From positions 1 through 42,074 of the forward strand of contig JACPVJ010000080.1 in the NCBI GenBank assembly GCA_016191785.1: a stretch of DNA of 42,074 nucleotides, written 5' to 3'. Position 1 is the first letter of the stretch. The number at the start of each line of letters is the position of its first letter. This DNA is from Myxococcales bacterium. GTDB lineage: Bacteria; Myxococcota_A; Polyangia; Polyangiales; Polyangiaceae. This document shows positions 24,860 to 32,618 of this stretch, in pieces. The notes beneath the pieces are model-generated. The model searched no databases, was not told the origin of the DNA, and saw only the letters and a program-made list of their open reading frames with translations. Both the position numbers and the translations under genes were made by a program.

Positions 24860-26306
24860 TCCGGTTCTCATGGAGAATGCTCCCGTCCGCCCCGGCGACG
24901 TGCTCGCCGGCAAGTTCGAAGTCGAGCGCTTGCTCGGCGAGGGCGGGATGGGGGTCGTGGTGTCGGCTCGCCATCTCGAGCTCGACCAGCGCGTGGCGGT
25001 CAAATTCCTGCTGCCCGAGATCGCGAAGCGACCCGATGCCGCGGAGCGCTTCCGACGCGAGGCGCGCGCGGCGGTGAAGATCCGCAGCGAGCACGTGGCT
25101 CGCGTGCTCGACGTCGGGGGCAGCGACGGTGTGCCGTACATGGTGATGGAGTACCTCGAGGGGCACGATCTCGCCGACGAGTTGAACGAGCGCGGCCCGC
25201 TCCCGATCGACGAGGCGGTGGGGTTCGTGCTCCAGGCGTGCGAAGCCGTCGCTGAAGCCCACGCCGCGGGCATCGTGCATCGCGATCTCAAGCCAGCGAA
25301 CCTGTTCTTGGCGCGTCGTGCCGATGGCAGCCGCCTGGTCAAGGTGCTCGACTTCGGTATCTCGAAGTCCGTGTCGGGCACGTCCGCTGCCGATCTCTCG
25401 CTCACCGCCACCTCTGCCTTGATCGGCTCGCCGCTGTACATGTCGCCCGAGCAGATGCACTCGGCGAAGAACGTCGACGGTCGCACCGACATCTGGGCGC
25501 TCGGCGCCATCTTGTTCCAAACCCTGACGAAGCGCCCGCCGTACGTTGCTACGTCCATCCCCGAGCTCTGCAACGCGCTCTTGAACGACGCGCCGCCGCC
25601 CCTCTCCGACTTCCGCAGCGACGTCCCGCCGGCGCTCTCGGACGCGATCACCAAGGCTCTGACCAAGGACAAGACCCTGCGCTGGCAGACCGTGGGCGAG
25701 CTCGCGAGCGCGCTCGCCGAGTTCGCGCCCGAGGCCAAGATTCACGCCGAGCGCGCGGCTCGCATGCCGCTCGCTGGCGAACCGGGCGCAAGGGTGGCGA
25801 CCACCGAGCACACCGGGCCGTCGATGCCCACCAGCGTCTCGGTGGAGGTCACCGCGGGCCCACCGCGCCTGGTCGACGACGCAACCGAAGCCAGCGCTCC
25901 GCCCCAGTCGGCCAAGACGCTGGACTCGTGGGGCAAGACGGGTGGGTCGAGCGGCAGCTCGAGGCCGTCCCGTGCCCGCCCGATTGCCGCGATCTCGGTC
26001 GGTGCATTGGTCGCGATCGCCGTCGTGGCCTACGGCATCAGTCGTACCACGGCGACCGCGACCCCCGACCCATCGCCCCCGAGCGCTGCGGCGCAGCCCG
26101 TCGTTACGGTCGCCGCGCCCGCGGTCGCGCCGTCGGCGCTCCCCGCGACGATCGAGCCCGCCGCCCCCGACCCCTCCGCGAGCTCGGGGGCTCGACCTCG
26201 GGTCCCGCTCAAGCACGCCCCTGCTCCCACCGCTGCCGAGCGCCCTCGTGGGTCGGGCGGGAAGACCCCCACGACGCCGCCGTCGGAATTCGGCGGACGG
26301 CGCTGA
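24855..26306 (+). CDS. transmembrane Ser/Thr protein kinase (Hanks type)
   Basis: Two starts are possible: ATG 24855 (483 residues) or ATG 24870 (478, MENAPVRPGDVLAGKF), the latter fitting the usual myxobacterial kinase start. In the shorter numbering the glycine loop is GEGGMGVV (23-30) with Lys45; HRDLKPANLF, VLDFGISKS and GSPLYMSPEQ follow, so the catalytic set is complete. After the kinase domain (~280) comes a low-complexity linker, one membrane helix (~372-391, IAAISVGALVAIAVVAYGIS) and a Pro/Ala-rich tail of ~85 residues that would be outside the inner membrane. The gene is followed after seven bases by the secreted TPR gene and then by the Cys-repeat lipoprotein, forming a three-gene unit. 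Confidence 0.93.
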   Translation: MLPVLMENAPVRPGDVLAGKFEVERLLGEGGMGVVVSARHLELDQRVAVKFLLPEIAKRPDAAERFRREARAAVKIRSEHVARVLDVGGSDGVPYMVMEYLEGHDLADELNERGPLPIDEAVGFVLQACEAVAEAHAAGIVHRDLKPANLFLARRADGSRLVKVLDFGISKSVSGTSAADLSLTATSALIGSPLYMSPEQMHSAKNVDGRTDIWALGAILFQTLTKRPPYVATSIPELCNALLNDAPPPLSDFRSDVPPALSDAITKALTKDKTLRWQTVGELASALAEFAPEAKIHAERAARMPLAGEPGARVATTEHTGPSMPTSVSVEVTAGPPRLVDDATEASAPPQSAKTLDSWGKTGGSSGSSRPSRARPIAAISVGALVAIAVVAYGISRTTATATPDPSPPSAAAQPVVTVAAPAVAPSALPATIEPAAPDPSASSGARPRVPLKHAPAPTAAERPRGSGGKTPTTPPSEFGGRR

Positions 26307-26313
26307 GCCGCGC

Positions 26314-27333
26314 ATGCGAACGCCGGCTCGCTCTGGACTCGTCGCCGTGCTGCTCTGCATCACGAGCGTCGGCTACGCTCAAGACGCCAAGGTGGCTGCC
26401 GAGGCGCTGTTCGACGACGCCCGCAAGCTGATGACCGCGGGGCAGTACGCCAGCGCCTGCGCGAAGTTCGAGCAGAGCCAGCGCCTCGACCCGGGTATCG
26501 GCACCTTGCTCTACCTGGCGGACTGCTACGAGAAGGCCGGCCGGGTCGCGAGCGCCTGGGCCACGTTTCGCGAGGGGGCTTCTCAGGCCAAGGCCGCGGG
26601 GCAGACCGAGCGGGCTAGCGCCGGCGAGTCCCGCGCTCGCGCGCTCGAAGGGCGACTTTCGCGGCTCGAGCTCGGCGTGTCGCCGGCCAACGCCGCGCTC
26701 ACGGGGTTCGCCGTGCGGCGGGGCGGCAACCTGGTGCCTCGGGAGCTCTGGGGGATCTCGGTGCCGGTCGACGGCGGCGAGTGGACGATCGAGGCGAGCG
26801 CCAGCGGCTCCCGCGCCTGGTCCAAGAAGGTGACGGTTCGCGCCGAAGGCGACGTGGTCACCCTAGCGATCCCCGAGCTCGAGCCCGAGAGCGCGGCCTC
26901 GCCTCCCGACCCGCCGCCGGCGACGGTCACTCCCGCCGTGTTGGCGTCGCCGTCGCCCGCGCCGCGCGCGCCGACCGAGGACGCGGGCGGCAGCGGCGGC
27001 ACGCAGCGGGCCATTGGTCTGGTGATCGGCGGCGTGGGGGTGATCGGTGTGGGCTTTGGCAGCTACTTCGGGCTCAGGGCGTTCTCCAAGAACTCGGACG
27101 CCGAGTCGCACTGTCGAGGCGCGGTGTGCAGCGATCCTCGCGGCGAAGCGCTGACGAACGACGCCAAGGACGCGGCGGCCCTCTCCAACGTCCTGTTCGG
27201 CGTGGGGCTGGCCGCCCTGGCCGGCGGCGCCGTGGTCTACCTGACGGCTCCGTCGCGCGACACCCGCGCGGTGTATCTCGCGCCCCGCGCCGCCCGAAAC
27301 GCCGGCGGCGTCTGGCTCGGAGGCCACTTCTGA
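26314..27333 (+). CDS. exported TPR protein with C-terminal membrane segments
   Basis: The protein has 339 residues from ATG 26314. Residues 1-22 look like a signal peptide (LVAVLLCITSVGYAQ). Two TPR-like repeats follow (~30-100: AEALFDDARKLMTAGQYASACAKFEQSQRLDP, then TLLYLADCYEKAGR). A beta-rich domain spans ~115-190, similar in style to PEGA-type modules. After a Pro-rich linker come two hydrophobic helices (~233-252 and ~290-310) separated by a loop with SHCRGAVC, which may form a disulfide. This architecture recurs in Polyangia next to Ser/Thr kinases, where the role is unknown. Only seven bases separate it from the kinase, and its stop overlaps the next start (TGATG). Confidence 0.85.
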   Translation: MRTPARSGLVAVLLCITSVGYAQDAKVAAEALFDDARKLMTAGQYASACAKFEQSQRLDPGIGTLLYLADCYEKAGRVASAWATFREGASQAKAAGQTERASAGESRARALEGRLSRLELGVSPANAALTGFAVRRGGNLVPRELWGISVPVDGGEWTIEASASGSRAWSKKVTVRAEGDVVTLAIPELEPESAASPPDPPPATVTPAVLASPSPAPRAPTEDAGGSGGTQRAIGLVIGGVGVIGVGFGSYFGLRAFSKNSDAESHCRGAVCSDPRGEALTNDAKDAAALSNVLFGVGLAALAGGAVVYLTAPSRDTRAVYLAPRAARNAGGVWLGGHF

Positions 27334-28385
27334 TGCGTCGATGGGCATCCGCGCTGGTCGGGCTCGCGCTCGGCTGCGAGAGCATCGTCGGCATCGAGGA
27401 TCGCCGATTCGAAGAAGAAGACGCCACGAGCGAGTGCCGGGCGTATTGCGACGCCGTGATGGAGGGTTGCACCGGCGGCATCGCCGCCTACCCCGACCGC
27501 GCCACGTGCCTCTCCACGTGCGGCGCTCTCCCGAGCGGAGAGTCCAAGTCCGACAACTCGCTCGAGTGCCGCAGCGAGCAGGCGGTGCTCGCCGGCTCGA
27601 GCGGTGAACCCGCTTCGCACTGCAAGGCCGCTGGTCCCTTCGGCGCGGGGATCTGCGGTTCGACCTGCCAGGGCTACTGCACGCTGCTCACCGCAGCGTG
27701 TCCCGACAAGCTCACGGGGATCGGCGACTGCGTCGCTGCGTGCGGTGGGCTGCGCGCCGACGGCAGCTACGACCTCTCTACGCTTGGCAGTGGGGACAAC
27801 CTCGAGTGTCGGGTGGCGCATGCCTCGCTCGCCACTCGAGATCCCGAGAAGCACTGCCCCGATGCCGCGTTCAAGAGCGCCGCCTGCGCCGACCCGCCGG
27901 CGGCCGAGCCCTCGTGCGACGACTACTGCAGGGTGGTGGGCGTGGCCTGCACCGGCGCCAGCAGCGCGTACGAGAGCCAAGCCCAGTGCCTGGCCGTGTG
28001 CAAGCTGCTCGATCGCGGCAAGAACGCCGACAAGGTCGAGAACAGCGTGGGCTGTCGCAAGTACCACGCGTACAACGCGATCGCCGCGCCGGCGCAGCAC
28101 TGCGCACACGCGGGGCCATCGGGGGACGGGCACTGTGGCAAGGACAACTGCGAGGGCTACTGCCAGCTGGTCGAGCGGGCGTGTGCGGCCGAGTTCAAGG
28201 CGACGTTCGGCGACCTCGGCAAGTGCGCGTCGGCGTGTGGCAAGTGGCCGGGAGCCGCCGCCGACTCGTGGAACGCCACCGCCGAGACCGGCAACACGGT
28301 GCGCTGCCGAGTCGTGAACGCCGCTCGGGCCAGCGAGAAGCCGTCCGCCTGCGCGGCCGCCGTCGGCGGCGGCGAGTGTCAGTGA
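27333..28385 (+). CDS. lipoprotein with four eight-cysteine repeats
   Basis: The protein has 350 residues; its ATG overlaps the stop of the TPR gene. Residues 1-15 end in LALGC, so Cys15 should be lipidated; GIEDRRF follows, a start I associate with Polyangia lipoproteins. The rest is four repeats of ~75 residues, each Cys-x3-Cys-x6-Cys-x(9-13)-Cys-x3-Cys-x(15-22)-Cys-Arg-x(13-16)-Cys-x(8-10)-Cys. Eight Cys per repeat and an even count suggest four disulfides each. Conserved positions include Tyr before the second Cys, a Cys-Arg pair, and His before the seventh Cys in three of four repeats. No CxxCH haem motif is present. I do not recognise this repeat as a named domain. It should sit in the envelope as the outer component of the kinase-TPR unit. 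Confidence 0.85.
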   Translation: MRRWASALVGLALGCESIVGIEDRRFEEEDATSECRAYCDAVMEGCTGGIAAYPDRATCLSTCGALPSGESKSDNSLECRSEQAVLAGSSGEPASHCKAAGPFGAGICGSTCQGYCTLLTAACPDKLTGIGDCVAACGGLRADGSYDLSTLGSGDNLECRVAHASLATRDPEKHCPDAAFKSAACADPPAAEPSCDDYCRVVGVACTGASSAYESQAQCLAVCKLLDRGKNADKVENSVGCRKYHAYNAIAAPAQHCAHAGPSGDGHCGKDNCEGYCQLVERACAAEFKATFGDLGKCASACGKWPGAAADSWNATAETGNTVRCRVVNAARASEKPSACAAAVGGGECQ

Positions 28386-28401
28386 CCGCTGCGGGGGCGG
28401 T

Positions 28402-29265
28402 TCAGTACGGCGGCGCAGCGCCGGAAGCCAAGATCGACTCGAGGGCGCTCCACAGGCTGTCAATCGACTGGAAACGATCTTCCGGATCGACGGCCAGCGC
28501 CTTCTGCACCCAGCTGTCGAGGCTGGCGGGCAAGCCGCCGCGGAGCGCGCACAAGCTCGGACGGTCGCCGCTCGTCGCCCACCGGCACAGATCGATCATG
28601 CTGCTGGTCGGAAATGGCACCTGGCCGCTGAGGCAGCGGAACACCAGAACGCCCAGCGAGTAGACGTCGACCCGCCGATCGAGACCCTTCTCGCCGCGCC
28701 AGGCTTCCGGGGCGATGTAGCTCGGCGTGCCGGCGACCATGCCGGTGCTGGTCAGGGACTCGACGCCGATCAGCTTGGCCAGCCCGAAGTCGAGCAGTCG
28801 CACGCCGCCGCCGGCCGCCGCATCCAGCACGAACACGTTCGAGGGCTTGAGATCGCGGTGCAAGATGCCGTGCTCGTGGGCCTTGGCCAGGGTCTTGGCG
28901 ACCGGGCGTAGGAGCTCGAGCATCTTCGCCGGCTTGAGCCGCCCGCCCTGGGCTTCGGCTTCGGCCACGAAGCTCTCGAGGTCCCGTCCGGTCAAGAGCT
29001 CCATCACGATGTAGGGTGCGCCCTCCCGCGTCTTGCCGAAGGCGTGGACGAAGATCGCGGCGGTCCCCCGGAGTCGTGCCAGCGCCACGGCTTCGCGCTC
29101 GAAGCGCTTCGCCTGGCTCGGGTCGGCGACCTGTTTCATGACCTTGATCGCGACTTCGCCGCGGGTCTCGAGGTCGCGACCGCGGTACACGACGCCGAAG
29201 GTGCCCGCGCCGATCTCGGCGATCAGGCGATAGCGACCGTCCAGCTCGTCACCGGTTCGAACCAT
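28402..29265 (-). CDS. soluble Ser/Thr protein kinase
   Basis: The protein has 287 residues from ATG 29265 and consists of a kinase domain only, with no membrane helix or extra module. Visible motifs are GAGTFGVVYRG (19-29), Lys41 in VAIKVMK, HRDLKPSNVFV, LLDFGLAKL, and GTPSYIAPEA in the activation segment. It should phosphorylate Ser/Thr of cytoplasmic partners, possibly FHA proteins such as the one at 5312, which is speculation. It follows the TauE/SafE gene with 81 bases between, which hold a large nested hairpin (29303-29347) and a TACGCT nine bases before the ATG. Thus it probably has its own promoter. Its 3' end faces the Cys-repeat lipoprotein gene with 16 bases between. Confidence 0.93.
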   Translation of the reverse strand: MVRTGDELDGRYRLIAEIGAGTFGVVYRGRDLETRGEVAIKVMKQVADPSQAKRFEREAVALARLRGTAAIFVHAFGKTREGAPYIVMELLTGRDLESFVAEAEAQGGRLKPAKMLELLRPVAKTLAKAHEHGILHRDLKPSNVFVLDAAAGGGVRLLDFGLAKLIGVESLTSTGMVAGTPSYIAPEAWRGEKGLDRRVDVYSLGVLVFRCLSGQVPFPTSSMIDLCRWATSGDRPSLCALRGGLPASLDSWVQKALAVDPEDRFQSIDSLWSALESILASGAAPPY

Positions 29266-29274
29266 GAAGGCGCG

Positions 29275-29280
29275 AGCGTA
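29275..29280 (-). promoter_or_regulatory. putative -10 (TACGCT) of the soluble kinase gene
   Basis: TACGCT lies exactly nine bases before ATG 29265, the same hexamer and spacing as before the histidine kinase at 2997. No ribosome binding site is visible. Confidence 0.45.
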
Positions 29281-29302
29281 CCTCACCCCAGGACTGCCGA
29301 GA

Positions 29303-29347
29303 ACCGCGGGTCTCGGCCTCGGCTCGACGCAAGCCGAGGCCCGCGGT
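29303..29347 (-). repeat. nested inverted repeat after TauE/SafE, before the kinase gene
   Basis: GGCCTCGGCT (29315-29324) pairs with AGCCGAGGCC (29332-29341) around a seven-base loop. ACCGCGGG (29303-29310) pairs with CCCGCGGT (29340-29347) outside it, sharing two bases. It begins at the TauE/SafE stop and lies upstream of the kinase TACGCT element. There is no T-run, so a partial or Rho-dependent terminator, or a binding site, is possible. Confidence 0.55.
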
Positions 29348-30204
29348 CACAGCCGCCGCGCGAGCGCCCAACCGAGTGCGGCGACGGTGACCAAGATCAG
29401 CGCTGCGAGGCCGCGTCGCAAGACGCTCACCGGGAGTCGGTGGGTCGCCAGTGCGCCGAGTTGCGCGCTGATGCTCGAGCCGGCGAGCAACGTGAGCGCC
29501 AGGGGCAAGTGGACGTGGCCGAGGCGCGCGTGCGCCACGGTCCCGCTCACGCTGGTGGCGAAGAGAACCAAGATCCCGGTGCCCGCAGCGTGCTTGATCG
29601 GAAAGCCGAAGCCGTAGAGCGTGATCGGGATCAGCGCGACGCCGCCGCCCACGCCGAGCAGCCCGCTCAGAAAGCCGAGGGCGAGCCCCAGATAGGCGAC
29701 CACCAGCGCCGGCACGCGCGAGAGGGGCAGCCTCGGGAAGTCCACGTAGGGCGGCAGCTCGATCCGCGCGAGCGGCCCGCGCCGGACCACGGACAGCGCG
29801 TCGGCGCCCCCGCGTGGGGGGCGCAAGAGTGTCAGCGCGACGCCCAGCAGAAACACGATGTACGTGACGTAGAGCACCAGCGTGGCGTCCCCGCCGAGCT
29901 CGAGCAGCGCGACCACCTTGGCCCCCGCAGCGACGCCCAGCAGCGCGCCGGCGAGCATCAGCCAGTCGAAGCGGGGTTCCCCCTGACCCAGCTTCCTGTG
30001 CTTCAAGAACGCGACCGTGGCGGTGCCCACCATCTGGCAGAGGCCGCTGCCGATGGCCACCGGGAGCGGTATGTCGAACACCACGGACAGGAGCGGCGTC
30101 AGGATGAAGCCGCCGCCGATCCCGAAGAGCCCCGCCACGAACCCCACGGCGCTGCCCAGCGCGAGTAGCCCGATCACGCTCACCTCTTGTCCGGCGACCA
30201 GCAT
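29347..30204 (-). CDS. TauE/SafE family permease (anion exporter)
   Basis: The protein has 285 residues from ATG 30204. It has the two-fold internal repeat of the family, each half starting with a Gly-rich loop: GFVAGLFGIGGGFILTP near the N-terminus and GFLSGLLGVGGGVALIP near residue 170. Eight membrane helices are likely, with a cytoplasmic basic loop in the middle. Members export sulfite, sulfoacetate or other organic anions; the substrate here is not evident. The start overlaps the stop of a 48-residue membrane protein (TGATG), so the two are translationally coupled. A strong hairpin follows the stop. Confidence 0.92.
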   Translation of the reverse strand: MLVAGQEVSVIGLLALGSAVGFVAGLFGIGGGFILTPLLSVVFDIPLPVAIGSGLCQMVGTATVAFLKHRKLGQGEPRFDWLMLAGALLGVAAGAKVVALLELGGDATLVLYVTYIVFLLGVALTLLRPPRGGADALSVVRRGPLARIELPPYVDFPRLPLSRVPALVVAYLGLALGFLSGLLGVGGGVALIPITLYGFGFPIKHAAGTGILVLFATSVSGTVAHARLGHVHLPLALTLLAGSSISAQLGALATHRLPVSVLRRGLAALILVTVAALGWALARRL

Positions 30205-30350
30205 CAGATCGAGTAGTCGATGGGAGGGGGTGGGTCTTTGGGCAAGAGGCGCTTTCTGCGACGCTCGACGGCGCCGAAGGCGAAGTACATGGCGACCCCC
30301 CAGAGCGCGGGCAGGACCACGCACGATGCGGCAAAGAGCCAGCTTTTCAT
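30204..30350 (-). CDS. 48-residue single-helix membrane protein
   Basis: This small gene starts at ATG 30350 and stops at TGA 30206-30204, where the last base is the first of the TauE/SafE ATG. It encodes MKSW, a hydrophobic helix (about residues 4-26, LFAASCVVLPALWGVAMYFA), a basic stretch VERRRKRLLPK, and a proline-rich tail ending PPPPIDYSI. By the positive-inside rule the C-terminus is cytoplasmic. I do not recognise a family. Coupled translation with the permease suggests a subunit or modulator. TATCCT lies twelve bases before its ATG, opposite the xseA promoter, in a 52-bp divergent gap. Confidence 0.65.
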   Translation of the reverse strand: MKSWLFAASCVVLPALWGVAMYFAFGAVERRRKRLLPKDPPPPIDYSI

Positions 30351-30388
30351 GGGGCGGCTGCCAGGATACCAGGGCTACGGAAGCGCGC

Positions 30389-30394
30389 TATAAC
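30389..30394 (+). promoter_or_regulatory. putative -10 (TATAAC) of xseA, leaderless configuration
   Basis: TATAAC lies eight bases before GTG 30403. The -35 region is poor. No Shine-Dalgarno sequence is present between element and start codon. Confidence 0.45.
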
Positions 30395-30402
30395 CGCGAC
30401 CC

Positions 30403-31752
30403 GTGGGCAGCCCGGAAGAGGTCATCAGCGTCGCCGAGCTCGACCGCCGTCTCAAGCGCGCGGTCGAGACCGTGACGGGTCGCGAGTGGGTCGAGGGCGA
30501 AATCGCCTCGCTCAAGCTCGCGCCGAGCGGGCATGCCTATTTCAGCCTGAAGGACGAGCGCGAGGACGCCATCGTCGAGTGCGTGATGTACCGCATGAAC
30601 GCCCAGCGAGCGCGGCGCCACCTGTCGGACGGCGCCCGGGTCCAGCTCTTCGGGCGGGCCACCCTGTGGGCGCCACGTGGGCGGCTGCAGCTGGTCGGCG
30701 AGAGCCTGCGCCCAGCCGGTCGCGGTGCGCTGCTCGAGGCCCTCGAGCAGCTCAAGGCCCGGCTCTTGGCCGAGGGCCTGTTCGCGCCGGAGAAGAAGCG
30801 CCCGCTGCCCTCCGAGCCCAGGGTGGTGGGTGTGGTCACGAGCGCCATCGGCGCTGCGTTCCACGACATCCGCACGGTGGCGTTCCGCCGGGGCGGCGTC
30901 CGGTTGGTCCTGTCTCCCGCACTGGTCCAGGGCGAGGCGGCGCCCGACAGCATCGTGCGCGCCATCGACCTGCTCGAGCGCTATCCCGGGCTCGACGCGA
31001 TGATCGTCGGCCGTGGCGGCGGCTCGAACGAAGATTTGATGGCGTTCAACGACGAGCGAGTGGTCCGCCGCGTCGCGGCGGTCCGCGTCCCGGTGGTCAG
31101 CGCGGTGGGACACGAGGTCGATCTCACGCTCTGCGATCTAGCCGCCGACGTGCGTGCGGCCACACCGTCGCAAGCCGCCGAGCTGGTGATCCCCGACGCG
31201 GGAGCGCGACGGGACCTGCTCGACCGTCAGCTGCGCCACTTGCTGCGTACGATGCAGGGTCGCCTGCTCGAGGAGCGGTCGCGGGTCGAGCGGCTACGGG
31301 CCGCGCTCAGTGACCCGCGCTTCTTGATCGCCGAGCGTCAGCAGGGCCTCGACGAGCTTCGGGCGCGGCTCGAGCGAGCCACGACCCGGAGCCTGGCCCG
31401 CCGTCGCACGCTGATGGTGGACGCCGAGCGCAGGCTCGCAGCACGGCATCCCCGCGCGGTGCTGGCGCAGGCCAGGGCACGACTCGCTCCACTCGAGGCG
31501 CGACTCGGGGCGGCAGCAGGGGCCGACCTCGCCCGCTGTCGCGCGCGCTCGGGGGAGCTGGTCGCGCGCCTCTCCGCGCTCTCGCCTCTGGCGGTGCTGG
31601 CGCGGGGCTACGCCATCGCGACGCTTCCGGACGGTCGCGCCGTCCGGGCGGCCGCCGAGGTGAAGGCCGGCGACGCCCTTTCGATCCGCGTCTCGGCGGG
31701 TCGCATTCATGCGCGCGTCACCGACACTGACTCGGGCGAAGGCGCGACGTGA
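30403..31752 (+). CDS. xseA: exodeoxyribonuclease VII large subunit
   Basis: The protein has 449 residues from GTG 30403. ExoVII degrades single-stranded DNA to oligonucleotides and acts in mismatch repair and in clearing DNA-protein adducts; it needs the small subunit XseB, which is not in this window. The N-terminal OB-fold is seen in VSVAELDRRLKRAVE, WVEGEIASLKLAPSGHAYFSLKDE. The catalytic core shows VVTSAIGAAFHDI, GRGGGSNEDLMAFNDE and PVVSAVGHEVDLTLCDLAADVRAATPSQAAE, after which a long helical region follows, ending in LSPLAVLARGYAIA. Length and order fit the family. It overlaps aroE by four bases (GTGA). Confidence 0.95.
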   Translation: MGSPEEVISVAELDRRLKRAVETVTGREWVEGEIASLKLAPSGHAYFSLKDEREDAIVECVMYRMNAQRARRHLSDGARVQLFGRATLWAPRGRLQLVGESLRPAGRGALLEALEQLKARLLAEGLFAPEKKRPLPSEPRVVGVVTSAIGAAFHDIRTVAFRRGGVRLVLSPALVQGEAAPDSIVRAIDLLERYPGLDAMIVGRGGGSNEDLMAFNDERVVRRVAAVRVPVVSAVGHEVDLTLCDLAADVRAATPSQAAELVIPDAGARRDLLDRQLRHLLRTMQGRLLEERSRVERLRAALSDPRFLIAERQQGLDELRARLERATTRSLARRRTLMVDAERRLAARHPRAVLAQARARLAPLEARLGAAAGADLARCRARSGELVARLSALSPLAVLARGYAIATLPDGRAVRAAAEVKAGDALSIRVSAGRIHARVTDTDSGEGAT

Positions 31753-32618
31753 GCCGCTTCGTGCTCTTGGGACACCCGGTGTCGCACTCGCTGTCGCCGG
31801 TGATCCACGCCGCGGCCTACCGCGCCTTGGGACTGTCACACCACTACGACGCGGTCGACTGTCCCGACGACGACGCCCTCGCGGCGAGTATCTCTCGGCT
31901 TCGTCGGGGCGACATCGCTGGTGCGAACGTCACGGTCCCCCACAAGGCGCGCGCGCTCGTCCACGCCGACGTCACCGACGAGCTCGCGCGCGAAACCGAG
32001 GCCTGCAACGTGCTCGCGTGCCGCGATGGTCGAGTCTTTGCCCACAACACCGACGTCACCGCGCTGTCGCTCGAGCTCGCCCAGTTCGCCCCCGGTGCCA
32101 CGAACGCAGTGATCCTGGGCGCGGGCGGCGCCGCGCGGGCCGCCGCGAGCGCTTGCGCGCGGCGCGGCCTGCGACGGGTCAGCGTGTTCGGTCGAAGGTT
32201 CGAGGACCAGGACTCGACGGCGCCGGGCGCGCGAGCCCTGGCCGAGATGGGCGCCCGGGTCTTCGCCTGGCCCGCGACCCCCCACGCGAATTCTGCGCTA
32301 ATCGACGAGCTCGCGGTGGCCGACGTGGTGATCCAGGCCACCAGCGCCGGGATGCGGCACGGGCCACCGGGGCAGGCGGTGGCGGACCTGGTGCCGTGGG
32401 AGCGGGTTCCCGCTTCCGCGCTGGCCTACGACGTGGTCTACACCCCGGCCGTGACGCCGTTCTTGGAGGCAGCCCGGCGGAGGGGGCTCGCGGCTCGTGG
32501 CGGGCTGGGCATGCTGGTCGGCCAGGCCGCCGCCGCGCTCCGCATTTGGCTCGATGTCGAGCCGCCCCTCGCGGCCATGGAAGCCGCCGCCCGAGCCGCG
32601 CTCGAGGAGCCGACGTGA
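31749..32618 (+). CDS. aroE: shikimate dehydrogenase
   Basis: The protein has 289 residues and starts at the GTG overlapping the xseA stop. It reduces 3-dehydroshikimate to shikimate with NADPH. Signatures: LLGHPVSHSLSPVIHAAAY, NVTVPHK with catalytic Lys66, EACNVL, and HNTD with catalytic Asp102, exactly the usual positions; the NADP fold has LGAGGAARAAASA, and the end has GLGMLVGQAAAALRIW. It ends with an Ala/Glu-rich helix. It is translationally coupled to the debranching enzyme (GTGA overlap). No other aro gene is adjacent, so it is separated from the pathway cluster. Confidence 0.95.
   Translation: MSRFVLLGHPVSHSLSPVIHAAAYRALGLSHHYDAVDCPDDDALAASISRLRRGDIAGANVTVPHKARALVHADVTDELARETEACNVLACRDGRVFAHNTDVTALSLELAQFAPGATNAVILGAGGAARAAASACARRGLRRVSVFGRRFEDQDSTAPGARALAEMGARVFAWPATPHANSALIDELAVADVVIQATSAGMRHGPPGQAVADLVPWERVPASALAYDVVYTPAVTPFLEAARRRGLAARGGLGMLVGQAAAALRIWLDVEPPLAAMEAAARAALEEPT

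Noticed and set aside
23196..26363. Long minus-strand open frame over the patatin and kinase genes
   Set aside because: It crosses two convincing plus-strand genes and their intergenic palindrome, with low-complexity Arg/Asp/Gln content typical of antisense frames in GC-rich DNA.
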